Part shown: piece after piece, positions 1 through 7,871 of the stretch
Layout: each line of letters begins with the position of its first letter
How positions within the stretch are numbered: position 1 is the first letter of the stretch
NCBI GenBank assembly: GCA_022650485.1
Contig: JALCPP010000006.1
Coordinates: forward strand, 144,479 to 208,478
Direction of reading: 5' to 3'
Length of the DNA: 64,000 nt
DNA from: Oscillospiraceae bacterium
GTDB lineage: Bacteria > Bacillota > Clostridia > Oscillospirales > Acutalibacteraceae
Translations under genes and position numbers: made by a program
Notes under the pieces: model-generated
Database searches by the model: none
Told to the model about the DNA's origin: nothing
What the model saw: the letters and a program-made list of their open reading frames with translations, nothing else

Positions 1-265
1 TTTGAATCAGAAGCAGGATGACGGCCTGGCCGAACAAATTCCAGTGGCTCCAGGTATCAAACAGCACCAGCCCCGTAACACACACCGCAGAAGTCGAAGT
101 GAACAGTGCATCCAGCGGCGCTGTGGGCATTCCGTTCCTCGCCGAAACCGGCAGTGCCAGTAAAACGGCCCCCACCAGAATAATTACCAGAAAGCTGCCC
201 ACAATCAGTCGAACGGGCGGGATGGCTTTCAGCCTTTTTTTCAGTGCGGGAATCTCCTCTCCCAT
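1..265 (-). CDS. TrkH/KtrB-type potassium transporter, N-terminal part (runs off the left edge)
   Basis: Only the first 88 codons are present. The product begins MGEEIPALKKRLKAIPPVR, followed by a hydrophobic segment and then the motif TSTSAVCVTGLVLFDT. In the TrkH/KtrB/HKT superfamily the TSAVCVTGL stretch is the first pore loop, whose Gly belongs to the K+ selectivity filter, so this should be the membrane pore of a K+ uptake system. The ATG at 265 is preceded by GAGGTGG at good spacing. Such pores are gated by cytosolic KtrA/TrkA proteins. None is adjacent here, but two TrkA genes lie at 53913-55222. Family assignment is firm; TrkH versus KtrB cannot be decided from the fragment. Confidence 0.85.
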   Translation of the reverse strand, partial: MGEEIPALKKRLKAIPPVRLIVGSFLVIILVGAVLLALPVSARNGMPTAPLDALFTSTSAVCVTGLVLFDTWSHWNLFGQAVILLLIQ

Positions 266-292
266 TTCATCCACCTCATCGCTATGAAATCA

Positions 293-811
293 TTAATAAA
301 AGAGTTTTTTCATCACTTTTGTTGAACGGATCCAAGCTGCAAGCGGCAGCCCCAAGCCATAACAGACCACCAGCTGGCCCAGACCAACGGATATCGCCTG
401 TGTTAAAAATTCAGCCCAGGCAAACCCGCCCGGCGAAAGCACGACGATTTCGGCCCCAATAAACACCGCATTGACCAAAACCGGGGGCAGGGGCGCCAAA
501 ACAGGAATCCCGCGCCACCGGATATTCCTCAGGGCATACGTCCCCAGCGCGGCAATCAGCGACGCGGCAGTCCCGACCACCATGTCGGTACTGTATCCGC
601 TGAAAAGGTTTGACAAAAAGCAGCCGACCGTCAGCCCCGGAACGGCGGCAAACGTGAAAGCCGGCAGAATGGTCAGCGCCTCTGAAAACCGGAACTGCAC
701 CGGGCCGTAGGCAAGTCCCCACAGTGCCGCAAGCAGCGTCAGCACCGTGTAGAGCGCGGCAATCATTGCCGAAAGCGCCAAAAAGCGCGCTCGATTTGTT
801 TGTTTCTGCAT
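293..811 (-). CDS. queT: QueT-family transporter for a queuosine precursor
   Basis: 172 residues and strongly hydrophobic, with about five or six membrane segments. The N-terminal part contains YGPVQFRFSEALTILPAF, the signature of the QueT family (COG4708), putative importers of the queuosine precursors preQ0/preQ1. The ATG at 811 follows GGGGG with 8-nt spacing. A preQ1-I riboswitch-like element lies immediately upstream and includes this Shine-Dalgarno sequence, which independently supports the substrate assignment. No queuosine biosynthesis genes are in the window, so the strain may salvage preQ1; this is an inference. Confidence 0.88.
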   Translation of the reverse strand: MQKQTNRARFLALSAMIAALYTVLTLLAALWGLAYGPVQFRFSEALTILPAFTFAAVPGLTVGCFLSNLFSGYSTDMVVGTAASLIAALGTYALRNIRWRGIPVLAPLPPVLVNAVFIGAEIVVLSPGGFAWAEFLTQAISVGLGQLVVCYGLGLPLAAWIRSTKVMKKLFY

Positions 812-819
812 GATAAATT

Positions 820-862
820 CCCCCGTAGTTTTATTTTAGGTCAGGATGTTGCGACTGACCCC
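820..862 (-). promoter_or_regulatory. preQ1-I riboswitch in the queT leader
   Basis: On the minus strand a 6-bp stem GGTCAG/CTGACC (855-860 with 839-844) encloses the 10-nt loop TCGCAACATC. It is followed by the A-rich tail TAAAATAAAACTACGG, which runs into the GGGGG Shine-Dalgarno of queT. The compact stem, a loop beginning UCGCA, and an A-rich tail that can pair back into the loop with the ribosome-binding site at its end match the preQ1-I H-type pseudoknot, and the loop closely resembles the Thermoanaerobacter example as I remember it. Expected mode: ligand-stabilised occlusion of the RBS (translational OFF). Confidence 0.75.
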
Positions 863-915
863 GCTGTTTCCAGCAGTTCTAATACGATACATCAAAATGC
901 GCCAAATTGCAAACC

Positions 916-2319
916 TCAGCTCTTTTCCTTGTTCCGCCTTGTCTGCATTTCAGGAACCGGCGCATCCTTTTCAATGACGATTCTGGCAATCCTGCGCTCC
1001 TCCATCCCGGCAACGGTCAGCGTTAAGCCGCCCAGTCTGACCTGCGGATGTTCGTTTGCGCGCGGCAGGCGGCCCAGGTGTTCCATCATCAGGCCCGCGA
1101 CGGTGTCGTAATCCCCTTCCGGCAGATCGACCCCCAGCATCTCTGAAACCTCGTCCACCGGCGCGGTGCCCTCCACATCGAACCGGTTCTCTCCGTCCCG
1201 GTGAATTTCCTCCTCCTCGTTATCATATTCATCCTGAATATTTCCGACAATGGCTTCCAGCAAATCCTCCATGGTAATAATTCCTTCCGTGCCGCCGTAT
1301 TCGTCGACAACCACGGCAATCTGAATTCTGCGCAGACGCATTTCACCAAACAATTCACCGCACGGCTTGCTTTTCGGAACAAAATATGCCGGACGCATCA
1401 GCTGTTCCAGCCGAAGATTTGCCGGAACCGGACTGCCCACATAAGGCAGCAGGTCTTTTACATATATAATACCGGTCACATGGTCCAGGTTTTCGTGATA
1501 AACAGGAATGCGCGAACACCCGTTTTCCATCGACGCCGCAACCACCGTTTCCACAGACTCCGTATCCTGCGCGGCGACCACGTCGGTCCGGTGCGTCATT
1601 GCCTCACCGGCGGAGGTTTCGTCAAATTCGAATATGTTGGATATCATTTCTTTTTCATCTTTATTCAGCATTCCGCTTCGGCGACCGGCCTCCAGCATCA
1701 GCAGAATTTCTTCCTCCGCGGCATTTTCTCCCCCGGCTGGCTGCCCTGCACCCAGCACGCGGGACACCGCGCGGGAAATACAGGACAAAAGCGAAGCCAT
1801 CGGTTTAAAAATATGGGTCAGGCCCAAAAAGAACCCGGCCGTGCGAAGCGGCGTACCGTCGGGGCGGCAAAGTGCCATCCGTTTGGGGACCATCTCCCCA
1901 AATATCATCCAAATGCAGGAAAGCAGCAATGCGATCAGAATGGAAGAAATCCCGCGGAGCACCGCCGCAGAGAACGGCAGAAACCAGAAAATTTTTGATG
2001 CAGGCCCCGCAAAAGCCGAAACGGCAGCCGACGCCGCCAGCATTCCCGCGGCCACCGTGCCGGTCCGTGCGGCTGACAGCAGCCGCACAGTATCCGCCGC
2101 CAGATTCAGCAGTTTTTTCGCTTTGTCGTCTCCGTCTTCCGCAAGTTTTTCCATTCGGGTTTTATTCAGAAACAGCACGGCAATCCGTGAAACCGTGAAG
2201 AACGCACCCGCTAAAATCAGTAAAATCAGCACGGCAGCCGCAGGTGCCGGGTTCGGTGCGGCCGTGCCGGGACCAAAAATTCGTATTGGAATCGTAGTAT
2301 CACCAGGGTCGGGTGACAT
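916..2319 (-). CDS. CorC/HlyC-type membrane protein with DUF21 and paired CBS domains
   Basis: 467 residues. Residues about 25-190 form a DUF21/CNNM-like membrane domain (including ILLILAGAFFTVSRIAVLFL and a GEMVPKRMAL motif that resembles the family GExxPK signature). A CBS pair follows (AMTHRTDVVAAQDTESVETV and later a segment containing VVVDEYGGTEGIITMEDLLE). The C-terminus is a CorC_HlyC domain (FDVEGTAPVDEVSEMLG onward). The family includes Mg2+/Co2+ efflux-related proteins in bacteria; 'hemolysin' names are historical. Start ATG at 2319 has GGGG upstream. Transport activity and metal are inferred from the family only. Confidence 0.88.
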   Translation of the reverse strand: MSPDPGDTTIPIRIFGPGTAAPNPAPAAAVLILLILAGAFFTVSRIAVLFLNKTRMEKLAEDGDDKAKKLLNLAADTVRLLSAARTGTVAAGMLAASAAVSAFAGPASKIFWFLPFSAAVLRGISSILIALLLSCIWMIFGEMVPKRMALCRPDGTPLRTAGFFLGLTHIFKPMASLLSCISRAVSRVLGAGQPAGGENAAEEEILLMLEAGRRSGMLNKDEKEMISNIFEFDETSAGEAMTHRTDVVAAQDTESVETVVAASMENGCSRIPVYHENLDHVTGIIYVKDLLPYVGSPVPANLRLEQLMRPAYFVPKSKPCGELFGEMRLRRIQIAVVVDEYGGTEGIITMEDLLEAIVGNIQDEYDNEEEEIHRDGENRFDVEGTAPVDEVSEMLGVDLPEGDYDTVAGLMMEHLGRLPRANEHPQVRLGGLTLTVAGMEERRIARIVIEKDAPVPEMQTRRNKEKS

Positions 2320-2555
2320 GAGTGTACCCCTTTCAAAATTTTATGGTGTAATCGTTTTCATTTTATCGTTTCCTGGGTAAGCTGTCAATGTAAAGGAAAA
2401 AATATGGATTCACCGCAAAAATTCAGGCTGGTTTTCCCTTTGATTTTCAGTCGCGACACTGCAACGATTTTTTTAATGATGAAAATTTTTTGTTCAATAT
2501 GCCATTTTTGCTAATTTCTTTCGAGAATTTTTCATGCTTTTTTCAGTAATTTTCC

Positions 2556-2584
2556 TTTACATGGCATCAAAAAGATGTTAAACT
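2556..2584 (+). promoter_or_regulatory. nifJ promoter
   Basis: TTTACA (2556-2561), a 17-bp spacer and TAAACT (2579-2584) fit a housekeeping promoter about 70 nt upstream of the nifJ start. The rest of the 2320-2654 intergenic stretch is AT-rich. Apart from the divergent gene starts and the AAGGAGG ribosome-binding site at about 2636-2643, I see no further feature in it. Confidence 0.6.
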
Positions 2585-2654
2585 TTAGTCAAGTACAGAT
2601 TCAAGTTGCTGTACCCAACGGAATCAATTATCCGTAAGGAGGAAAATAAGGACT

Positions 2655-5600
2655 ATGGATTCAAGAAAAATGAAAACCATGGATGGCAATAACGCCGCCG
2701 CATATGTATCGTATGCGTTCACCGACGTTGCCGCTATCTACCCGATCACGCCTTCTTCCGTAATGGCGGATGAGACGGACAAGTATGCCGCAGCAGGCAA
2801 GAAAAATCTGTTTGGCAGGCAAGTTCAGATCACAGAGATGCAGTCCGAAGCCGGTGCTTCCGGTGCTGTGCACGGGTCCTTGGCGGCCGGTGCTCTTACC
2901 ACCACTTACACCGCTTCCCAGGGTCTTCTTCTGATGATCCCGAACATGTACAAGATTGCCGGCGAATTCCTTCCGGCCGTCATGCATGTTTCCGCCCGCT
3001 CCCTTTCCACGCAGGCCCTGTGCATCTTCGGCGACCATTCCGACATCTATGCATGCCGCCAGACCGGATTTGCAATGCTCTGCTCCAACAGCCCTCAAGA
3101 ATGCATGGACCTTGGCGCCGTTGCGCATCTTGCCTCCATTAAGGGCAGCATGCCGGTCATGCACTTCTTCGATGGTTTCCGCACCTCCCACGAAATCCAG
3201 AAGATTCACATCTGGGACGACAAGGATCTTGCCGAAATGCTCGATTGGGACTCTGTGGAAAAATTCCGCAGAAACGCCATGAACCCGGAGCATCCGGTAA
3301 CCAAGGGTACTTCTGAAAACGACGACCTGTTCTTCCAGGTAAACGAAGCCAGCAACAGCCACTACGACGCATTCCCCGAAGTTGTTGTTGACTACATGGA
3401 CAAAGTAAACGCAAAGCTCGGCACCGACTACAAGCCGTTCAACTATTACGGCGCGCCGGATGCAACAGAAGTCATCATCGCGATGGGTTCCGTATGCGAA
3501 TGCGCGGAAGAAGTTGTCGACTACCTGAACGCCGCCGGCGAAAAGGTTGGTCTTGTCAAAGTTCACCTGTATCGTCCGTTCGTTGCGAAATATCTGCTTG
3601 ACGTTCTGCCGAAGAGCGTAAAGAAGATCAGCGTACTCGACCGCACGAAGGAACGCGGCTCCATCGGTGAACCGCTGTACCTCGACATTGTCGCTGCCCT
3701 GAAGGACACCGAATTTGCGACAACTCCGGTTTACACCGGCCGTTATGGTCTTGGTTCCAAGGATACCAACCCGGGCCAGATCGTTGCTGTTTACCGCAAC
3801 ATGCAGTCCGATTCCTCAAAGAAGCGTTTCACCATCGGCATCATCGATGATGTGACCAATCTTTCTCTTGACGTCAAAGAAAATCCGGATACTACTCCGA
3901 AGGGTACACATTCCTGCAAATTCTGGGGCCTTGGCGCAGACGGCACCGTCGGCGCGAACAAGAACTCCATCAAGATTATCGGCGACCACACTGACATGTA
4001 CGCACAGGGCTATTTCGCCTATGACTCCAAGAAGTCCGGCGGCCTGACGGTTTCGCACCTGCGTTTTGGCAGCAAGCCGATCAAATCCACCTATTACGTT
4101 AAGAAAGCTGATTTTGTCGCATGCCATAAGCCTTCCTATGTGGATTCTTATGACATGGTTCAGGACATCAAGCCCGGCGGAAACTTCCTGCTCAACTGCG
4201 AATGGGAAACCGTTGAAGAGCTGGATAAACACCTGCCCGGCAAGATGAAGAAATATATTGCCGACAACAACATCAACTTCTACACCATCAACGGTGTAAA
4301 GCTTGGTAAGGAACTGGGCCTCGGCGCTCGTATCAACACGGTCCTTCAGTCCGCGTTCTTCGCCATCGCCGACATCATCCCGAAGGAAAAGGCAATCCAG
4401 TACCTGAAAGACGCCGCAACAAAGTCTTACGGCAAAAAGGGTGAAAAGATTGTTGCAATGAACCACGCGGCGATCGAGCGCGGCTCCACTGATTTCGTGA
4501 AGGTCAACATTCCGGAATCCTGGAAAAACGCTGCAGATGACTCTGTTGTTGAAACCGCGACCGGCGACGACAAGCCGCTTGTCAACTATGTCAACAAAGT
4601 TCTGATTCCGGCCAACCGTTACAAGGGCAACGAAATCCCGGTTTCCGACCTGATGCCGATGGCTGACGGCACGGTTCCGTCCGGTTCCGCCGCTTATGAA
4701 AAACGCGGTGTTGCCATTGACGTTCCGGAATGGCTGCCGGAAAACTGCATCCAGTGCAACCAGTGCGCTTATGTCTGCCCGCACGCGGTCATCCGTCCTG
4801 TCGTCATGACAGAAGAGGAAGCCAAGAATGCGCCGGAAGGCATGAAGATGAAGGATATGACCCTGCTCAAGGGCTACAAATTCGCTATGACCATCTCCAC
4901 CATGGACTGCACAGGCTGCGGTTCCTGCGCAACCATCTGCCCGGGCATGAAGGGCAACAAGGCCCTCGCCATGAAGCCGATGGATACACAGCTGGACGGC
5001 CAGAAGTCCTATGAATACGGCCAGTCCCTGCCTGAAAAGCCGGAAGTTTTCGCAAAATTCAAGCCGACCAGCGTCAAGGGCAGCCAGTTCAAGAAACCGC
5101 TGCTTGAGTACTCCGGCGCATGCGCGGGCTGCGGCGAAACTCCTTATGCAAAGCTGATCACACAGCTGTACGGCGACAGAATGTATATTGCAAACGCAAC
5201 CGGATGCTCCTCCATTTGGGGCGGTTCTGCTCCGGCAACCCCGTACACCAGAAATGCCAAAGGCTTCGGCCCGGCATGGAACAACTCCCTGTTTGAAGAT
5301 AACGCGGAGTTTGGTTACGGCATGGCGCTTGCCAACAAGGCACTGCGCGGCAGACTGGATGAATACGTGGGCAAAATCGCTGCTTCCGACGCTGCCAGTG
5401 CATCCCTGAAAGATGCCTGCAAAGCATGGAAAGACTCTTTCGGCGACAGCATTGCAAACCGTGAACCGGCCGACAAGCTGATTGCAGAGCTGGAAAAAGC
5501 GGCTGCAGGCACCGGCGAAGTTGCGGAACTTGCAAAGAAAACACTCGCTGACAAGGATTACCTTGCGAAGAAGTCCATCTGGATCTTCGGCGGCGACGGC

Positions 5601-6218
5601 TGGGCATACGATATCGGTTACGGCGGACTGGACCACGTCCTCGCTTCCGGCGAAGATGTCAACGTTTTCGTCTTCGATACCGAAGTATACTCCAACACCG
5701 GCGGGCAGGCTTCCAAATCCACCCCGATCGGTTCCGTTGCACAGTTTGCTGCAACCGGTAAATCCACCAAGAAGAAGGATCTGCCGGGCATGGCCATGAC
5801 TTACGGCTATGTTTATGTTGCTCATATTGCAATGGGCGCAGATTACAACCAGACCATCAAAGCAATTACCGAAGCGGAAAGCTACCATGGTCCTTCCCTC
5901 ATCATCGGCTATGCTCCCTGCATCAACCAGGGCATTAAGAAAGGCATGAGCAAGTCCCAGATTGAGGAAAAGGAAGCAGTCGCCTGCGGCTACTGGAAGA
6001 ACTTCCGTTACGATCCTCGCCGTTTGGAAGAGGGCAAGAACCCATTCCAGCTCGACAGCAAGGCTCCGTCTGCTTCTTACCGTGACTTCATCATGGGCGA
6101 AGTACGTTACAACTCCCTGACCCGCGCCTTCCCGGAGCGTGCAGAGACATTGTTCCAGAAAGCGGAGAAAGTTGCAAAAGAGGATTACGATCACCTCGAA
6201 AAACTTTCCAAGATGTAA
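2655..6218 (+). CDS. nifJ: Pyruvate:ferredoxin (flavodoxin) oxidoreductase, single-chain
   Basis: 1187 residues, the usual length for the homodimeric enzyme that oxidises pyruvate with CoA to acetyl-CoA, CO2 and reduced ferredoxin. Domain order is complete: N-terminal YPITPSSVMAD (pyruvate-binding domain), a two-[4Fe-4S] ferredoxin insert with C698-x2-C701-x2-C704-x3-C708 and C752-x2-C755-x2-C758-x3-C762, the C-terminal cluster cysteines C823, C826 and C851 (CAGCGETPYAKL and ATGCSS), and the TPP-binding GGDGWAYDIGYGG ... YSNTGGQ segment. The start has a strong AAGGAGG. It is a single-gene unit with its own promoter and terminator. Codon use is strongly biased, as expected of a highly expressed gene. 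It supplies acetyl-CoA and reduced ferredoxin for fermentation; pta at 51579 is a plausible downstream step. Confidence 0.98.
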   Translation: MDSRKMKTMDGNNAAAYVSYAFTDVAAIYPITPSSVMADETDKYAAAGKKNLFGRQVQITEMQSEAGASGAVHGSLAAGALTTTYTASQGLLLMIPNMYKIAGEFLPAVMHVSARSLSTQALCIFGDHSDIYACRQTGFAMLCSNSPQECMDLGAVAHLASIKGSMPVMHFFDGFRTSHEIQKIHIWDDKDLAEMLDWDSVEKFRRNAMNPEHPVTKGTSENDDLFFQVNEASNSHYDAFPEVVVDYMDKVNAKLGTDYKPFNYYGAPDATEVIIAMGSVCECAEEVVDYLNAAGEKVGLVKVHLYRPFVAKYLLDVLPKSVKKISVLDRTKERGSIGEPLYLDIVAALKDTEFATTPVYTGRYGLGSKDTNPGQIVAVYRNMQSDSSKKRFTIGIIDDVTNLSLDVKENPDTTPKGTHSCKFWGLGADGTVGANKNSIKIIGDHTDMYAQGYFAYDSKKSGGLTVSHLRFGSKPIKSTYYVKKADFVACHKPSYVDSYDMVQDIKPGGNFLLNCEWETVEELDKHLPGKMKKYIADNNINFYTINGVKLGKELGLGARINTVLQSAFFAIADIIPKEKAIQYLKDAATKSYGKKGEKIVAMNHAAIERGSTDFVKVNIPESWKNAADDSVVETATGDDKPLVNYVNKVLIPANRYKGNEIPVSDLMPMADGTVPSGSAAYEKRGVAIDVPEWLPENCIQCNQCAYVCPHAVIRPVVMTEEEAKNAPEGMKMKDMTLLKGYKFAMTISTMDCTGCGSCATICPGMKGNKALAMKPMDTQLDGQKSYEYGQSLPEKPEVFAKFKPTSVKGSQFKKPLLEYSGACAGCGETPYAKLITQLYGDRMYIANATGCSSIWGGSAPATPYTRNAKGFGPAWNNSLFEDNAEFGYGMALANKALRGRLDEYVGKIAASDAASASLKDACKAWKDSFGDSIANREPADKLIAELEKAAAGTGEVAELAKKTLADKDYLAKKSIWIFGGDGWAYDIGYGGLDHVLASGEDVNVFVFDTEVYSNTGGQASKSTPIGSVAQFAATGKSTKKKDLPGMAMTYGYVYVAHIAMGADYNQTIKAITEAESYHGPSLIIGYAPCINQGIKKGMSKSQIEEKEAVACGYWKNFRYDPRRLEEGKNPFQLDSKAPSASYRDFIMGEVRYNSLTRAFPERAETLFQKAEKVAKEDYDHLEKLSKM

Positions 6219-6240
6219 GTTCGGTTTACCGATAAAAACT

Positions 6241-6277
6241 GCCCCCGTACAGAATCTTCTGTACGGGGGCTTTTTTT
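6241..6277 (+). terminator. Rho-independent terminator of nifJ
   Basis: A near-perfect hairpin of about 13 bp (GCCCCCGTACAGA paired with TCTGTACGGGGGC) is followed by seven T residues, 22 nt after the nifJ stop codon. It lies tail to tail with the CBS gene on the other strand. Confidence 0.92.
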
Positions 6278-6295
6278 GCCCGGTTTTCGCGCTGC

Positions 6296-6721
6296 CTACC
6301 CCTGGATATCCTGCTGAGAAATTCCATTCAGTGCCTGTGTCGCGCTGTTTTGCAGCGAGGGGTCCACCGAAATATCACCCAGCGCGACAATTCCGACCAA
6401 ATTGTTGTGCTCCACCACAGGCAGCCGCCGAATCTGGTGCTGGCTCATCATTTTTGCGGCTTCGTGAACATCCATTTCAGGGTTTCCGAGCACCGGATTG
6501 GAGCTCATGACCTCTGAAACTTTTCGGTTCTGCGAGCCCTGCTTGTCGGCAGTCGCCCGAAGGGTAATGTCGCGGTCCGTCACAATACCGACCACCTGCT
6601 TCTGCCGGCAGACAGGGACCGACCCCACATGGTACTGCTTCATCAGCTGTGCCGCCTGTTCCACACTGTCCTCAGAACCGACGCAGGCAACGTCTTTGGT
6701 CATAATATCCTTTACTTTCAT
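6296..6721 (-). CDS. Stand-alone CBS-domain pair protein
   Basis: About 141 residues consisting only of two CBS repeats: MKVKDIMTKDVACVGSEDS and later a second repeat around EVMSSNPVLGNPEMDVHEAA, each followed by the GSVPVC / RRLPVVE and GIVTDRDI / GIVALGDI strands. Such proteins bind adenine nucleotides or similar ligands as sensors, but the target here is unknown. I chose ATG at 6721, not the in-frame ATG at 6736, because AGGTGG lies 6 nt before it and the product then starts exactly at the CBS fold. It is unrelated in operon structure to nifJ, which is on the opposite strand. Confidence 0.88.
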   Translation of the reverse strand: MKVKDIMTKDVACVGSEDSVEQAAQLMKQYHVGSVPVCRQKQVVGIVTDRDITLRATADKQGSQNRKVSEVMSSNPVLGNPEMDVHEAAKMMSQHQIRRLPVVEHNNLVGIVALGDISVDPSLQNSATQALNGISQQDIQG

Positions 6722-6797
6722 TTCTTTCCACCTCATGAGTGGTTTACCCGCAGAGAAATGAATTATTCAATTTTTATTTTTCTTCCGCTCTTTGTCG

Positions 6798-7571
6798 TTA
6801 CGAAACCACCCAGGTAAAGATTGTCTTGATCGGTTCCCATATGCCCGGAAATTCCTGTTCAATCAGTTGAGAAATTTCCTTGCTTTGATGAATGCCGATC
6901 TGCTTCAATACAATCTCACGCGTTCCTTGAACTGCGTCGCCAATGGCAATGTGCCCCTTTGCAAATCCGCCGGCGGCAATGTCAGAGGCAACCGCGCAGC
7001 CGCCCAAAGCATATTTTCCGACCGCGACTCCGCCCAGCGCCAGAACACCAACGGAAACGCCCCCCGCCGCAACAGCGCCAACTGCAATACCCCCCACAGA
7101 AAACAACCCGCAGGAAAGAACCGCCAAAGACAGAATTCCCAGAGCCAGAACGCCGATACAAAAAGCCCCCAGACAGACTGCGCCCATGGAAACCACGCCA
7201 ATCGCGATATTTCCGATGGCGATGATTCCCTTTGCCGTGTAGACGCCATGCCTTCCCACATTGATATGCACCAGCGGAATCCCGAACACCGTTCTTTTGC
7301 TTTTGTATTCATAATGCCCTTCCGGATACCAGATTCCTCGTTTTACAGCCGAATGAAAAGCCGCCGGTTCCTCTTTGGCATCCTTGACCAGAAAGTCCAG
7401 GCTGACTTCAAATAATTCACTCACACGAATCAGCTTTTCCGTTTCGGGCAGGGACTGCCCGGACTCCCATTTTGAAACCGCCTGGCGGGAAACCCCGATG
7501 GCATTTGCCAATTCCTCCTGGGACATACCTCGCTTTTTTCTCAGCGCATACAGTTTTTCGGCAAAAGTCAT
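6798..7571 (-). CDS. XRE-family regulator with a long GxxA-type pentapeptide-repeat tail
   Basis: 257 residues. Residues 4-60 are a helix-turn-helix of the Cro/CI type (RGMSQEELANAIGVSRQAVS). After a linker, residues 115-216 are an almost unbroken run of about twenty five-residue units of the form G-x-x-(A/S/C)-hydrophobic (GIIAI, GNIAI, GVVSM, GAVCL and so on). Gly recurs at 115, 120, 125 to 190, with Ala at 150 and 195 and a single-residue slip near 200. A short helical end follows (SQLIEQEFPGIW). GGAGGTG precedes the ATG. The repeat could form a quadrilateral beta-helix or a membrane-associated surface; neither is established. Targets and ligand are unknown. Confidence 0.85.
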   Translation of the reverse strand: MTFAEKLYALRKKRGMSQEELANAIGVSRQAVSKWESGQSLPETEKLIRVSELFEVSLDFLVKDAKEEPAAFHSAVKRGIWYPEGHYEYKSKRTVFGIPLVHINVGRHGVYTAKGIIAIGNIAIGVVSMGAVCLGAFCIGVLALGILSLAVLSCGLFSVGGIAVGAVAAGGVSVGVLALGGVAVGKYALGGCAVASDIAAGGFAKGHIAIGDAVQGTREIVLKQIGIHQSKEISQLIEQEFPGIWEPIKTIFTWVVS

Positions 7572-7871
7572 TTCATCACCTCCCCATTATCATAAAAGAA
7601 AAAGCCGCCGATTTCCACCATTTGCGGCTTGAAATTTGTCAACCTGCGGTTGCGGGCAGACTTCCGCTGCTTTTTCTGCTCAAAAGCACACTTTTCTTTC
7701 TTATTCCACACAACTTTCTTCTCACCGTTCCAAAAATCCTGTCAAAAAGCAGCAATTCCTCTTCTTAACATAAATTTCTAATTTTATTCATAGAATTCTT
7801 AATTAGTGCTCATAAATCTTTCATAGTCATCCGCCATAATAAAATCAAACAATTCAGAAAGGATGATCGTC
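7572..7871. other. Divergent intergenic region between the XRE regulator and the HtrA protease
   Basis: An AT-rich stretch that must hold the promoters of both divergent genes. I can place the ribosome-binding sites (GGAGGTG before 7571; AGAAAGG before 7872). I see no convincing -35/-10 pair, no clear operator repeat and no small gene. Confidence 0.5.

Noticed and set aside
3816..6194. A 792-codon open frame antisense to nifJ
   Set aside because: Codon bias of the highly expressed nifJ removes stop codons from one antisense frame; the product has no recognisable motif and no ribosome-binding site, while nifJ is certain.
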